A DNA stretch of 64,000 nucleotides from AC-32 sp963717475 (GCA_963717475.1 OY970337.1:496001-560000); one strand, 5' to 3'; numbered from the stretch's first letter, positions 23,473 to 32,578 are shown. Notes: generated by a model not told the origin, from the sequence alone. A program made the numbers and translations.

Positions 23473-25386
23473 GTGAGCTTCGGGACCGTGGTGCCGCTGG
23501 TGACGGCGCGCGCCCTCAGTGGGCGCGAGTTCACCTACGAGCTGCCGGATGGAGCGGGGAAAGGTTCGGTCGTATCGGTTCCCTTCGGCCGCTCGCGGGC
23601 GCGGGGCGTGGTCGTCGAGGTCGTGGACGCGGCGCCGGTGGGCGTGCGGGCGCTCCCGGTCGAGCGCGTGCTGCACGAGCTGCCGGCGACGCTGGTCGAT
23701 CTCGCGCTCTGGGTCGCCGACTACTACGGCTCGACTCCGGCGCGGGCCCTGGAGCTGGTCGCGCCGGTCAGGCGGCAGCGAAGAAAGGAGCAAGCGCCTC
23801 CAGGCGAGCGGCAGTCGCTTGAAGGGGAGGCAGCTCCGGACGCGCTGAGCGCCGATCAGGAGGCCGCCGTCGCTCGGATCGGCGAGGGAGGGCGCTTTTT
23901 GCTCTACGGGCCGACCGGCAGCGGCAAGACCGAGGTCTACCTCCAGTCCGCGGCGCGGGCACTGGAGCGTGGGCTCGGGACGATCGTGCTCGTCCCGGAG
24001 ATCGCGCTCACGCCGCAGACCGTCGGGCGCTTCCGAGCCCGGTTCGGCGATTCGGTCGCCCTGCTCCACTCCGGGCTGACCGACGCCGAGCGGCGGGACG
24101 AGCGAGAGCGGATCTCGCGCGGCGAGGCCCGCGTCGTGGTCGGCGCCCGCTCGGCGGTGTTCGCGCCGATGCGGGACGTCGGCCTGATCTGCGTCGACGA
24201 GGAGCACGATCCGTCGTACAAGCAGGAGTCCGACCCGCGCTACGACGCACGCACCGTCGCCGCCAAGCGCGCGGCGCTGGAGGGCGCGGCGGTCGTCTAC
24301 GGCAGCGCGACCCCGCGGCCGGAGAGCTGGGCTGCGCTCGAGCGGCTCGAGCTGCGCGAGCGGATCGGAGCGAAGCTGCCCGGGGTGAAGATCGTCGACC
24401 TGCGGCGCGAGGCCGGCTATCCCCTTTCCGCGCCGCTGCTCGCCGAGCTGGGCGGGATCGCGGAGCGCGGCGGCAAGGCGATCCTGCTCCTCAATCGCCG
24501 CGGGATGGCGCCGGCCCTCCACTGCCGCGCCTGCGGGACGACCTTCCGCTGCCCGGACTGCGACGTCTCGCTCGTGCTCCACCGCGACGAGACGATGCGC
24601 TGCCACCATTGCGGCCACTCCGAGCCCGTGCCCCAGGAGTGTCCCGTCTGCCGGTCCGTCGAGCTGGCGCGCATCGGGGCAGGGACGCAGAAGCTGGAGC
24701 GCGAGCTGGCGGCGCGGGTGCCCGAGCTCGAGCTGATCCGCCTCGACGCCGACACCGTCGCGCACCCGGAGGAGCTCGCGGCGGCGTTGCGCCGCTTCCG
24801 CGACACCGACCGCGCCGTCCTGCTCGGGACGCAGATGGTCGCGAAGGGCCACCACTTCGCAGGCGTCGAGCTGGCCGCGGTCGTGGACGCCGACGCGGGC
24901 CTCGCCCTGCCCGACCTGCGCGCCGAGGAGCGCACGTTCCAGCTCGTGACGCAGCTCGCGGGGCGCAGCGGTCGCGACGCGCCCGGGCGGGTGCTCGTCC
25001 AGACGTTCCAGCCCGACGCGCGGCCGATCGCGCTCGCCGCCCGGCACGACGTCCCGCGTTTCCTCGCCGACGAGCTCGAGCGTAGGCGCGAGCTCGGCTA
25101 CCCGCCGTTCCGCCACCTGGTGCGGATCCTCGTGACCGCGCCGTCGGAGGCGCCTGCGCTGAAGCTGCTGCAGGAGCTCCGCGACGGTCTCGACGGCCTC
25201 GGCGACCTCCTCGGGCCGGCGCCGTTGTTCCGGCTGCGCGGAAAGCACCGCGCCCAGCTCGTCGCGAAGACGGACAAGCCGCGGCGCCTCGCCGCTCGCG
25301 CCGCGCAACTCCTCGCGGCCGCCGCTCCGGCGATGCGGCGGGCCGGCCTGACCGCCGTCGTGGACGTCGACCCCCAGCAGCTCTGA
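23473..25386 (+). CDS. priA: Primosomal protein N' (PriA) helicase
   Basis: Restarts collapsed replication forks. 637 residues: N-terminal 3'-DNA-binding and winged-helix regions, then superfamily 2 helicase with Walker A GPTGSGKTEVY and Walker B DEEH. A zinc-binding insert has four CxxC pairs (CRAC, CPDC, CHHC, CPVC) and a helicase C-domain (GTQMVAKGHHF). Many actinobacterial PriA proteins have lost helicase motifs, but here both Walker boxes and all eight cysteines are intact. Start GTG 23473. It heads the def-fmt-rsmB block. Confidence 0.95.
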   Translation: MSFGTVVPLVTARALSGREFTYELPDGAGKGSVVSVPFGRSRARGVVVEVVDAAPVGVRALPVERVLHELPATLVDLALWVADYYGSTPARALELVAPVRRQRRKEQAPPGERQSLEGEAAPDALSADQEAAVARIGEGGRFLLYGPTGSGKTEVYLQSAARALERGLGTIVLVPEIALTPQTVGRFRARFGDSVALLHSGLTDAERRDERERISRGEARVVVGARSAVFAPMRDVGLICVDEEHDPSYKQESDPRYDARTVAAKRAALEGAAVVYGSATPRPESWAALERLELRERIGAKLPGVKIVDLRREAGYPLSAPLLAELGGIAERGGKAILLLNRRGMAPALHCRACGTTFRCPDCDVSLVLHRDETMRCHHCGHSEPVPQECPVCRSVELARIGAGTQKLERELAARVPELELIRLDADTVAHPEELAAALRRFRDTDRAVLLGTQMVAKGHHFAGVELAAVVDADAGLALPDLRAEERTFQLVTQLAGRSGRDAPGRVLVQTFQPDARPIALAARHDVPRFLADELERRRELGYPPFRHLVRILVTAPSEAPALKLLQELRDGLDGLGDLLGPAPLFRLRGKHRAQLVAKTDKPRRLAARAAQLLAAAAPAMRRAGLTAVVDVDPQQL

Positions 25387-25401
25387 CCTAAGATTCGGAA
25401 C

Positions 25402-25972
25402 ATGAGCGCGGAGACCGGCCAGGTGCGCGACGAGCAGCTCGACGCCGAGGCGGAGGCCAGGCGGCGCGTCGCGCTGGCGCAGATTCGCCAGTATCCCGAC
25501 CCCGCGCTGAGGATGCGGGCCAACGAGGTCGAGGACTTCGACGAAGCGCTCTCCAAGCTCGTCGAGCGGCTCGAGCACCTGCTCCACGACGCGAACGGGC
25601 TCGGGCTCGCGTCCACGCAAATCGGCGTTTTGCAGCGGGTTTTTGTCTTCCAGCCGGACCCGGAGCAGGCGCCGGTCGCGCTCGTGAACCCGCGTTTGGT
25701 CGAGCCGTCCGACGAGCGGCTCGCTGACGACGAGGGCTGTCTCTCGCTCCAGGGCGTCGTGATCCCGGTCGAGCGGCACGAGCGGGTCGACGGTCGAGGG
25801 AAAGAGCCCAACCGGCGAGGACGTGCGGCTCGAGCTCGAGGGGCTGCCGGCGCGCGTCGCCCAGCACGAGCTGGATCACCTCGACGGGATCCTGATCCTC
25901 GACCGGACGACCGCGGATGCCCGGCGCGAGGCGCTCGCGATCCTGCGGCCGCAGCCGGTGCTGATCAGGTAG
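25402..25972 (+). CDS. def: Peptide deformylase (frameshifted in this sequence)
   Basis: Removes the N-formyl group from nascent proteins. Motif 1 GLGLASTQIG and motif 2 EGCLSLQG are in the first frame. After a +1 shift near 25788-25792 the rest (VEGKSPTGEDV, then motif 3 QHELDHLDG with the HExxH metal site and ILDRTT) continues in another frame to the TAG at 25970-25972. An unusual N-terminal extension of about 25 residues (MSAETGQVRDEQLDAEAEAR) precedes the core. Because the enzyme is normally essential and paired with fmt, a sequencing indel is the likeliest reason. The stop overlaps the fmt start. Confidence 0.88.
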
Positions 25973-26761
25973 TGCGCGTCGCAGTCGCCGCGACGGCGCC
26001 GTTCGGCGCCGACGTGCTCGAGCGGCTGGCTGCGCGGCACGAGGTCGCATACCTGCTGACGCGGCCGGACCGGCCGCGCGGCCGCGGCCGGCGCGTGGGG
26101 TCGCCTCCGGCGAAGGAGACAGCCGAGCGGCTCGGAATCGAGGTGCGCCAGCCGGAGAGCGTCGCCGACTTCGATCCCGAGCGAGGACATCGTCGTGCTC
26201 GCCGCCTACGGCGCGCTGATCCCCGAGCCCGTCCTCGACCGCTCGCTCTGGCTGAACGTGCACCCGTCGTTGCTCCCGCGCTGGCGCGGGGCGGCGCCGA
26301 TCGAGCGCGCCCTGATGGCCGGCGACCTCGAGACCGGCGTGACGATCATCAAGCTCGTCCCGGAGCTCGACGCCGGCCCGATCGCGGCGCAGCAGGCCTT
26401 CGCGGTCGCAGAGGACGACGACTACGGCTCGATCGCGGCCCGCACGGCCGAGCTCGGGGTCGAGCTGATCGAACAGGTGCTGCCCGACCCGTCGTTCACG
26501 CCGCAGCCCGAGGAAGGCGTCACCTACGCGGAGAAGATCGGGCCGGAGGACCGTGCGCTCGACTGGTCCCGCCCACCGGAGGAGCTGCTGAACAGGATCC
26601 GCGCGCTCTCGCCGCATATCGGCGCGCGCGGCGAGCTGCACGGCCGCCCGGTGACGATCTGGCGCGCGCGGATCGAGGACGGAAAGCTCGTTCCGGTCGA
26701 GGTGCAACCCGACGGCCGTCGCCGGATGAGCTACGACGAGTTTCTCCGGGGCGTGCGCTGA
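25972..26761 (+). CDS. fmt: Methionyl-tRNA formyltransferase (frameshifted in this sequence)
   Basis: Formylates initiator Met-tRNA. The N-terminal part (VRVAVAATAPFGADVLERL) starts at GTG 25972, overlapping the def stop. At 26176-26178 (GATCCCGAGC) one extra C breaks the frame; with it removed the protein reads on as DFDPSEDIVVLAAYGALIP. The catalytic region WLNVHPSLLPRWRGAAPIE carries Asn and His, and LDAGPI carries the catalytic Asp. The C-terminal OB domain follows. About 262 residues after correction, somewhat shorter than E. coli Fmt (315), with a trimmed C-terminal domain. The stop overlaps the next ATG. Confidence 0.88.
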
Positions 26762-27486
26762 TGGCGTGGTGGTACGCGGTCGTCGAGTCGCGGCACGAGC
26801 TCCAGAATCCGACCAGCGCGGAGAAGATCCGCCTGCTCGGCCGCGAGCTCGGCCTGGGCCCGTCGTCCCACCTGCTCGACGTCGCCGGCGGCCGCGGCGG
26901 CCCGGCGTCGCTCCTCGTCCGAGAGTTCGGCTGCCGGGTCACGCTGGTCGAGCTCGCTCCCGAGTTCGCGCAGGTCGCCCGCGGGCGCGACGAGCGGATC
27001 GAGGTGGTCGAGTCCGACGCGAAGGAGTTCGCGATCGAGCCCGGCGCCTACGACGCGGCGATGTGCCTCGGCGCGTCGTTCGCCTACGACGGCCTCGTCC
27101 CGACGGTGCGGGCGCTGGCGCAGGCGGTGCCGACGCGCGGGCTCATCGCGGTCGGCGAGCCGTTCTGGCGCGTCTGGCCGCTGCCGGAGGCCGTGGATCC
27201 CTCGGAGCTCGCGCTCGGCGGCGAAGGCCTGGTGCCGCTCGCGGAGACGGCCGAGCGCTTCGAGTCGGGCGGCGTCGAGCTCGTCTCGCTGATCGCCTCG
27301 TCGCAGGACGACTGGGACCGCTACGAGTCGCTGCACTGGGCGACGCTCGACGAGTGGCTGGCGGCGAACCCGGACGACCCGCAGGCCGAGGAGTTTCGCG
27401 AGCGCGGGCGGCGAGAGCGCGACCGGCACCTGCGCTGGAGGCGCGAGCTGATGGGGTGGGCGATCTTCGTCGGTCGCGTGCAGTGA
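26761..27486 (+). CDS. SAM-dependent class I methyltransferase
   Basis: 241 residues. The SAM-binding motif I is LLDVAGGRGGPASLL (about 38-52), an acidic post-I strand is VTLVELAPEF, and motif IV region is YDAAMCLGASFAYDG. C-terminal part is Trp-rich (WDRYESLHWATLDEWLAANP) and lies in a position used by small-molecule or tRNA methyltransferases; the substrate is unknown. ATG 26761 overlaps the fmt stop, and its own stop overlaps the rsmB GTG, so it is translated as an inserted cistron in a ribosome-maturation operon. Confidence 0.8.
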   Translation: MAWWYAVVESRHELQNPTSAEKIRLLGRELGLGPSSHLLDVAGGRGGPASLLVREFGCRVTLVELAPEFAQVARGRDERIEVVESDAKEFAIEPGAYDAAMCLGASFAYDGLVPTVRALAQAVPTRGLIAVGEPFWRVWPLPEAVDPSELALGGEGLVPLAETAERFESGGVELVSLIASSQDDWDRYESLHWATLDEWLAANPDDPQAEEFRERGRRERDRHLRWRRELMGWAIFVGRVQ

Positions 27487-28721
27487 TCTCGCCGGCGCGG
27501 CGCGCGGCATTCGCGACGCTGCTGCGCGTCTTCGAGGAGGATGCCTACGCCGACCGGGCGTTTCCGGCCGCCGCGGCCGGCCTCGAAGAGCGTGACCGCG
27601 CGCTCGCGCAGCGGCTCGCGTACGGGACGATCCAGCGCGTCCGCACGCTCGACCACGGGATCGAGGCGCTCGGCCGCCGGCCGGTCGCGAAGCTCGATCC
27701 GCCGGTGCGCGCGGCGCTGCGGCTGGGCGCGTACCAGCTCGCGTTCGCGGAGGTGGCGGTGCACGCGGCCGTGAACGAGTCGGTCGAGCTCGTCCGGGCG
27801 GCGCGGCTCGAGCGGGCGGTCTCGTTCACGAACGCCGTCATGCGACGGCTCGCGCTCGGCTTACGCGAGCTCGTGGAAGCGCTTCCGGAGGGCACGGCCA
27901 CGGAGGCCGCGCTCAGGCACTCGTATCCGGACTGGGTCGCCGAGCTGTGGTGGCGCGAGCTCGGGCCGGACGAGGCGCTGGCGCTGATGAGGGCGCAGAA
28001 CGAGCCGCTGGAGACGGTCGTCCGCCGGAACGAGCGCAAGCCGGGCGAGGTAGTCGGCGAGCCGGACGGGGAGATCCCCGGAGCGCTCCACGTCGAGCGC
28101 GTCGACCGCCAGGCGCTGCGCGAGGGCCTCATCTGGCCGCAGAGCCGCGGCTCGCAGCTCGCCGGCCTTGCCGTCGGGAGCCGCGGGGGCGAGCGGGTGC
28201 TCGACCTCTGCGCCGCGCCTGGCGGAAAGGCCTCACAGCTCGCCGGCGAGGTGACCGCGGTCGAGCTGCACCCCGGCCGCGCGCGCGAGCTGGAGGAGAA
28301 CTGCGCACGGCTCGGCGCGACGAACGTCCACGTCCTCAACGCCGACGCCCTCGAGCTCCCGCCCGGCCTCCGCGACTTCGACCGCGTGCTCGTCGACGCG
28401 CCCTGCTCGGGCCTGGGCGTTCTCGCCTCGCGGCCCGATCTGCGCTGGCGCGCGAAGCCGCTCCCGGAGCTGCAGCGCAACCTGCTCGCCGTGGCCGCCG
28501 AGCGCGTCAAGCCGGGCGGCACCGTCCTCTACTCCGTCTGCACGATCAGCGCCGCCGAGAACGAGGAGGTCGTCGACGCGACCGGCCTCGAGGTCGAGTC
28601 GCTCGGCGAGGAGTGGCCGCAGTTCGCGCACCCGCGCCGGCCGGAGTTCCTGCTGACGCTGCCGCACAGACACCGCACGTCCGGCTTCTTCATCGCGCGT
28701 TTGCGACGATCAGAGGCATGA
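27483..28721 (+). CDS. rsmB: 16S rRNA (cytosine-967 C5)-methyltransferase
   Basis: 412 residues: N-terminal NusB-like RNA-binding domain (1-130, ARRAAFATLLRVFEEDAYADRAF) and a Rossmann methyltransferase domain with LDLCAAPGGKASQL, the motif IV VDAPCSGLG cysteine and motif VI YSVCTISAAENEE cysteine nucleophile. GTG 27483 overlaps the previous stop. The stop TGA at 28719-28721 is embedded in the first copy of the 68-bp coupled repeat, so translation passes through a 23-codon micro-ORF before rpe. Confidence 0.94.
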   Translation: MISPARRAAFATLLRVFEEDAYADRAFPAAAAGLEERDRALAQRLAYGTIQRVRTLDHGIEALGRRPVAKLDPPVRAALRLGAYQLAFAEVAVHAAVNESVELVRAARLERAVSFTNAVMRRLALGLRELVEALPEGTATEAALRHSYPDWVAELWWRELGPDEALALMRAQNEPLETVVRRNERKPGEVVGEPDGEIPGALHVERVDRQALREGLIWPQSRGSQLAGLAVGSRGGERVLDLCAAPGGKASQLAGEVTAVELHPGRARELEENCARLGATNVHVLNADALELPPGLRDFDRVLVDAPCSGLGVLASRPDLRWRAKPLPELQRNLLAVAAERVKPGGTVLYSVCTISAAENEEVVDATGLEVESLGEEWPQFAHPRRPEFLLTLPHRHRTSGFFIARLRRSEA

Positions 28722-28789
28722 GCGTAGGCTCGACGGAGCTCATCAAAGAGCGGAGGTGCCGGCTTTGCCGGCACCGGGAGCGGGAATGA
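28718..28789 (+). repeat. Coupled micro-ORF repeat, copy 1 (rsmB/rpe junction)
   Basis: 72 bp spanning ATG (28718), overlapping the rsmB stop as ATGA, to TGA (28787-28789), overlapping the rpe start as ATGA. Encodes 23 residues starting MSVGSTELIKERRCRLC and ending RERE. ATGAGC occurs at both ends (28718-28723 and 28786-28791), 68 bp apart, as a target-site duplication would. Inside is a 9-bp hairpin, GGTGCCGGC-TTT-GCCGGCACC (28755-28775), and the 3' end GGGAGCGGGA supplies the ribosome binding site of rpe. Other copies: 29469-29540 and 39576-39647. Confidence 0.9.
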
Positions 28790-29472
28790 GCTGGGGCGGT
28801 GAGTGGGTGCGCGGCGCCGAGGTGGAGCCGTCGCTGTATGCGGCCGACTTCTCGCGGCTCGGCGAGCAGGTCGACGCGCTGCTTGCCGCGGGCTGCCGCG
28901 TCTTCCACTGGGACGTCGGCGACGGCCACTTCATCCCGCCGATCACGATGGGCCCGATCGTGCTCGAGTCGATCGCGGAGCAGGTGCACGAGGCGGGCGG
29001 CGTGCTCGACTGCCACCTGATGGTCGCCGAGCCGGCGAAGCACGTCCAGCCGTTCGCCGAGGCCGGCGCGGACAGCGTCACCGTCCACTTCGAGGTCTGC
29101 CCTGACCTCTCGGACGTGGTCGGGCTCGCGCGCGCGCACGGCCTCCAGGCGGGCCTGGTCTTCAACCCGGACACCGAGGTCGAGCCGGTCGCGGCGGCAG
29201 CGGTCGAGGCGGGCGTCGACCTCGTCCTCTGCATGAGCGTCCACCCGGGCTACTCGGGCCAGGCATTCATTCCGGAATCGACCGAGCGGATTCGCCGCCT
29301 GCGCGCGCTGCTGCCCAGGGAGATCCCGATCCAGGTCGACGGCGGGGTCGGCGAGAAGAACATCCGCGAGCTGTACGACGCGGGCGCCCGTCTGTTCGTC
29401 GCCGCGACGGCCGTTTTCGGCGCAGACGACCCCACCGCCGCCTACACGCGTCTGGCCGAAGCCGTGCAATGA
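28786..29472 (+). CDS. rpe: Ribulose-phosphate 3-epimerase
   Basis: Interconverts ribulose-5-phosphate and xylulose-5-phosphate; the substrate pool also feeds riboflavin synthesis encoded next door. 228 residues, TIM barrel, with the metal/catalytic motifs VFHWDVGDGHFIPPITMGP, DCHLMVAEP, MSVHPGYSGQAF and QVDGGVGEKN. The ATG is supplied by the repeat copy 1; a longer upstream frame runs through the repeat and is rejected. Both its start and its stop lie in copies of the 68-bp repeat. Confidence 0.95.
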   Translation: MSWGGEWVRGAEVEPSLYAADFSRLGEQVDALLAAGCRVFHWDVGDGHFIPPITMGPIVLESIAEQVHEAGGVLDCHLMVAEPAKHVQPFAEAGADSVTVHFEVCPDLSDVVGLARAHGLQAGLVFNPDTEVEPVAAAAVEAGVDLVLCMSVHPGYSGQAFIPESTERIRRLRALLPREIPIQVDGGVGEKNIRELYDAGARLFVAATAVFGADDPTAAYTRLAEAVQ

Positions 29473-29540
29473 GCGTAGGCTCGACGGAGCTCATCAAGGA
29501 GCGGAGGCGCCGGCTGTGCCGGCGCCGGGAGCGGAAATGA
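29469..29540 (+). repeat. Coupled micro-ORF repeat, copy 2 (rpe/ribD junction)
   Basis: Same 72-bp layout: ATG 29469 overlaps the rpe stop, TGA 29538-29540 overlaps the ribD start, ATGAGC at 29469-29474 and 29537-29542. Peptide begins MSVGSTELIKERRRRLC. The hairpin at 29506-29526 is GGCGCCGGC-TGT-GCCGGCGCC: relative to copy 1, both bases of the third pair changed (T-A to C-G), so the stem is kept while the sequence differs. Confidence 0.9.
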
Positions 29541-30481
29541 GCCTCGAGCGCGCGCTCGAGCTCGCGGAACGCGGTCGCGGGAGCGTCGAGCACACGCATC
29601 CGCTGGTCGGTGCGGTCGTCGTCGCGGACGGCGAGGTCGTAGGCGAGGGCTGGTATGCGGGCCTCGGCTCGCCGCACGCGGAGGTCTCGGCGCTCGAGGC
29701 CGCAGGCGAGCGGGCGCGCGGCGCGACGCTCTACGTCACGCTCGAGCCGTGCTCGCACCAGGGGCGGACACCGCCGTGCGCCGACGCCGTGATCGCGGCC
29801 GGCGTCGAGCGCGTCGTGGCGGGCGCTCACGACCCGAACCCGAAGGTGGACGGTCAAGGCTTCGCGCGGCTGCGCGAGGCAGGCGTCGAGGTCGACGTGG
29901 TCGACTCGTGGGAGGCCCGCCGCCAGAACGAGGCCTGGCGCGTCTGGATCTCGCGCGGCCGGCCCTTCGTGACCTACAAGGTGGCCATGACGCTCGACGG
30001 GCGCGTGACCGTGCCGGGCTCGCGCTGGGTCTCCGGCGAGGAGAGCCGGCGGCGGGTCCACGAGCTCCGGGCAGAGTCGGACGCGGTCGCGGTCGGGATG
30101 GGAACGGTTCGGGCGGACGATCCGCAGCTGACCGCGCGCGGAGTGGAGGCGCCGAGCCAGCCGCGCCGGCTCGCGTTCGGCCGCGGGCCGCTGCCGGAAG
30201 GCTCCGAGCTCGAGCTCCGCCCGGGGCCGCTCGAGGACGAGCTCGCCGCCCTCGCCCGCGAAGGCGTCCGCAGCCTCCTGCTCGAAGGCGGCCCGACGCT
30301 CGCCGCCTCCTTCCTCGGGGCGGGCCTCGTCGACAAGCTGCTCGTGTTCGTCGCGCCACGCCTCTCCGGCGAGGGCCAGGGCCCGGTCGCGGCGCTGCCG
30401 GACCCGGTCGACCTGCGACGTTTGACCGGAGAGCAGGTCGGCGAGGACATCCTCTTGACTGCGTATGTCCATGAGCCGTGA
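29537..30481 (+). CDS. ribD: Bifunctional pyrimidine deaminase/reductase, riboflavin synthesis
   Basis: Deaminates and reduces the GTP-derived pyrimidine in riboflavin synthesis. 314 residues: zinc deaminase domain with GSPHAEVSALEAAG and LEPCSHQGRTPPCADAV (1-145), then the dihydrofolate-reductase-like domain with VAMTLDGRVTVPGS and LLLEGGPTLAASFL. ATG 29537 comes from repeat copy 2. It opens the contiguous riboflavin gene set ribD-ribE-ribBA-ribH; no FMN riboswitch precedes it. Confidence 0.94.
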   Translation: MSLERALELAERGRGSVEHTHPLVGAVVVADGEVVGEGWYAGLGSPHAEVSALEAAGERARGATLYVTLEPCSHQGRTPPCADAVIAAGVERVVAGAHDPNPKVDGQGFARLREAGVEVDVVDSWEARRQNEAWRVWISRGRPFVTYKVAMTLDGRVTVPGSRWVSGEESRRRVHELRAESDAVAVGMGTVRADDPQLTARGVEAPSQPRRLAFGRGPLPEGSELELRPGPLEDELAALAREGVRSLLLEGGPTLAASFLGAGLVDKLLVFVAPRLSGEGQGPVAALPDPVDLRRLTGEQVGEDILLTAYVHEP

Positions 30482-30710
30482 CCTTCGTCGTGCAGACGAC
30501 CGCCTCGTGACGCTCATCTCAGGCTGGCTGGCGCGGCACGTCTCCGACCGTGAGCTCGCCGGCGAGCTCGCCTTCGCGCGCGGGCTGACCCCGGAGCAGG
30601 CGAAGGCGGTCGACGAGCTCCGCGCCGAGCTCGCCGGTCCGCGCGAGCGCGCGGAGCTGGAGATGATCGCCCGCGAGACCCTCGAGACACTCGCGATCGC
30701 CGCTGAGTAG
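30471..30710 (+). CDS. Small helical protein of unknown function between ribD and ribE
   Basis: 79 residues from ATG 30471 (an ATG six bases earlier is also possible), overlapping the ribD end by 11 bp. Highly charged and helical (SDRELAGELAFARGLTPEQAKAVDELRAEL), no cysteine, no membrane segment. Codon usage is like its neighbours and it fills the gap between two riboflavin genes exactly, ending 9 bp before ribE. I do not recognise the family. A regulatory or scaffolding role in the pathway would be speculation. Confidence 0.65.
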   Translation: MSRDLRRADDRLVTLISGWLARHVSDRELAGELAFARGLTPEQAKAVDELRAELAGPRERAELEMIARETLETLAIAAE

Positions 30711-30719
30711 CCTTTCCGC

Positions 30720-31328
30720 ATGTTCACGGGAATCGTCCGCGAGCGCGGACGCGTCGTCGTTGCGGAGCGGAACGGCGATGGACTGCGCCTCCTGATCTCC
30801 GCGCCCGAGACCGCAGCGGGGACGGGCATCGGCGACTCGGTCTCGGTGGCCGGCTGCTGCCTGACCGCGGTCGCGGTGGACGACGGGGAGCTCGCCTTCG
30901 ACGCCGTGGGGGAGACGTTGTCGCGTACAAACCTCGGCGGCCTTGATGAGGGCGCGGAAGTGAATCTCGAGCCCGCGCTCAAGGCGGGCGACCCGCTCGG
31001 CGGGCACTACGTCCAGGGTCACGTCGACGGCGTCGCCCGCGTGCGCGCGCACGGGCGCGAGGGCGACGGCTCGCGCCTGTGGCTCGACCTTCCCGAGGAG
31101 CTCCTGCGCTACTGCGTCGAGAAGGGCTCGCTCGCCGTCGACGGCGTCTCGCTGACGATCGCGGAGGTCGACGAAGGCGGTGTCGCGATCGCGCTCGTCC
31201 CGCACACGCTCGAGGCGACGACCCTCGGGAGCCTCGAGCCGGACGGCGAGGTCAACGTCGAAGTCGACGTCCTCGCGAAGTACGTCGAGCGGCTGGCCGC
31301 ACCCGGCGGAGTACGATCCGGGCAGTGA
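30720..31328 (+). CDS. ribE: Riboflavin synthase alpha chain
   Basis: Dismutates two lumazines into riboflavin and the pyrimidine. 202 residues made of two homologous beta-barrel halves: MFTGIVRERG with SVSVAGCCLTAV, then HYVQGHVDGVARV with KGSLAVDGVSLTI. The C terminus is Gly-rich. ATG 30720; the stop overlaps the ribBA GTG start. Confidence 0.95.
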   Translation: MFTGIVRERGRVVVAERNGDGLRLLISAPETAAGTGIGDSVSVAGCCLTAVAVDDGELAFDAVGETLSRTNLGGLDEGAEVNLEPALKAGDPLGGHYVQGHVDGVARVRAHGREGDGSRLWLDLPEELLRYCVEKGSLAVDGVSLTIAEVDEGGVAIALVPHTLEATTLGSLEPDGEVNVEVDVLAKYVERLAAPGGVRSGQ

Positions 31329-32578
31329 GCACGACCGAGCGATCCACGGCGTTCGCGCCGGTCGAGCAGGCGATCGAGGACATCCGCCAGGGCAAGCTCG
31401 TGGTGGTCGTCGACGCGGCCGACCGCGAGAACGAGGGCGACCTCACGATCGCCGCCCAGTTCGCGACGCCCGAGGCGATCAACTTCATGGCCAAGCACGG
31501 CCGCGGGCTCATCTGCCTCTGCCTGACCGAGGAGCGCTGCGACGAGCTCGGACTCCGTCCGATGACCGAGCGGAACGAGACGCCTTTCGGCACCGCGTTC
31601 ACCGTCTCGATCGAGGCGCGCGAGGGGATCAGCACGGGCATCTCCGCTCCCGACCGCTCGCGGACGATCCAGGTCGCGATCGACCCGAGCCGGGGCCGCG
31701 ACGACCTCGTCCAGCCCGGCCACGTCTTCCCGCTGCGCGCGCGGCCCGGCGGCGTCCTCCAGCGCGCCGGCCAGACGGAGGCCGCGGTCGACCTCGCGCG
31801 GCTCGCGGGGCTGAATCCCGCAGGCGTCGTCTGCGAGATCATGAACGACGACGGGACGATGGCCCGCGTGCCGGACCTGATCCCGTACTGCGAGCGGCAC
31901 GGCCTGACGCTGGTCACCGTCGCCGACCTGATCGAGTACCGCCGCCGGACGGAGAAGCTGGTCGAGCGCACGACCTCCGTGCGGCTCCCGACCGCGTACG
32001 GCGAGTTCACCGCGGTCGCGTTCCGCGAGAGGCTGACGGGCAAGCACCATCTCGCGCTCGTCCACGGCGAGGTCGACGGCTTCGAGGACGTACTCGTGCG
32101 CGTCCACTCCGAGTGCCTGACCGGCGACGTCTTCCATTCGCTCCGCTGCGACTGCGGCGAGCAGCTCGACCACGCCCTGCGGCAGATCGCCGCCGAGGAC
32201 CGGGGGGTGCTGCTCTACATGGCGCAGGAAGGGCGCGGAATCGGCCTGCTGAACAAGCTCCGTGCGTACGAGTTGCAGGAGACCGGCCTGGACACCGTCG
32301 AGGCGAACCTCGAGCTCGGCTTCCCGGCGGATGCGCGGGAGTGGGGGATCGGGAACCAGATCCTCGCCGACCTCGGACTCTCGACGATCCGGATCCTGAC
32401 GAACAACCCGAAGAAGATCAGCGGGCTCGAGGGTTATGGTCTCACCGTGGTCGAGCAGGTCCCGATCGAGACGCCGCCGAACGCCGAGAACCGGCGCTAC
32501 CTGGCGACGAAGCGCGAGAAGCTCGGGCACCGGCTCCACCATCAGGATCTGAAGTTCGACTCGGAGGAGGGGCGGTGA
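31325..32578 (+). CDS. ribBA: DHBP synthase / GTP cyclohydrolase II fusion, with an altered DHBP-synthase metal-site motif
   Basis: 417 residues. The N-terminal half makes 3,4-dihydroxy-2-butanone-4-phosphate from ribulose-5-phosphate (DAADRENEGDL motif, then VDLARLAGLNPAGVVCEI). The C-terminal half opens the GTP ring (zinc site CLTGDVFHSLRCDCGEQLDH, QEGRGIGLLNK). In the first half the motif normally written GHTEA reads GQTEA (codon CAG near 31771), replacing a His that binds magnesium in known enzymes. The cyclohydrolase half looks complete. GTG 31325 overlaps the ribE stop. Confidence 0.93.
   Translation: MSTTERSTAFAPVEQAIEDIRQGKLVVVVDAADRENEGDLTIAAQFATPEAINFMAKHGRGLICLCLTEERCDELGLRPMTERNETPFGTAFTVSIEAREGISTGISAPDRSRTIQVAIDPSRGRDDLVQPGHVFPLRARPGGVLQRAGQTEAAVDLARLAGLNPAGVVCEIMNDDGTMARVPDLIPYCERHGLTLVTVADLIEYRRRTEKLVERTTSVRLPTAYGEFTAVAFRERLTGKHHLALVHGEVDGFEDVLVRVHSECLTGDVFHSLRCDCGEQLDHALRQIAAEDRGVLLYMAQEGRGIGLLNKLRAYELQETGLDTVEANLELGFPADAREWGIGNQILADLGLSTIRILTNNPKKISGLEGYGLTVVEQVPIETPPNAENRRYLATKREKLGHRLHHQDLKFDSEEGR

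Noticed and set aside
28718..29537. FMN riboswitch upstream of ribD
   Set aside because: The ribD leader is fully taken up by repeat copy 2 and the end of rpe; no RFN element sequence blocks are present.
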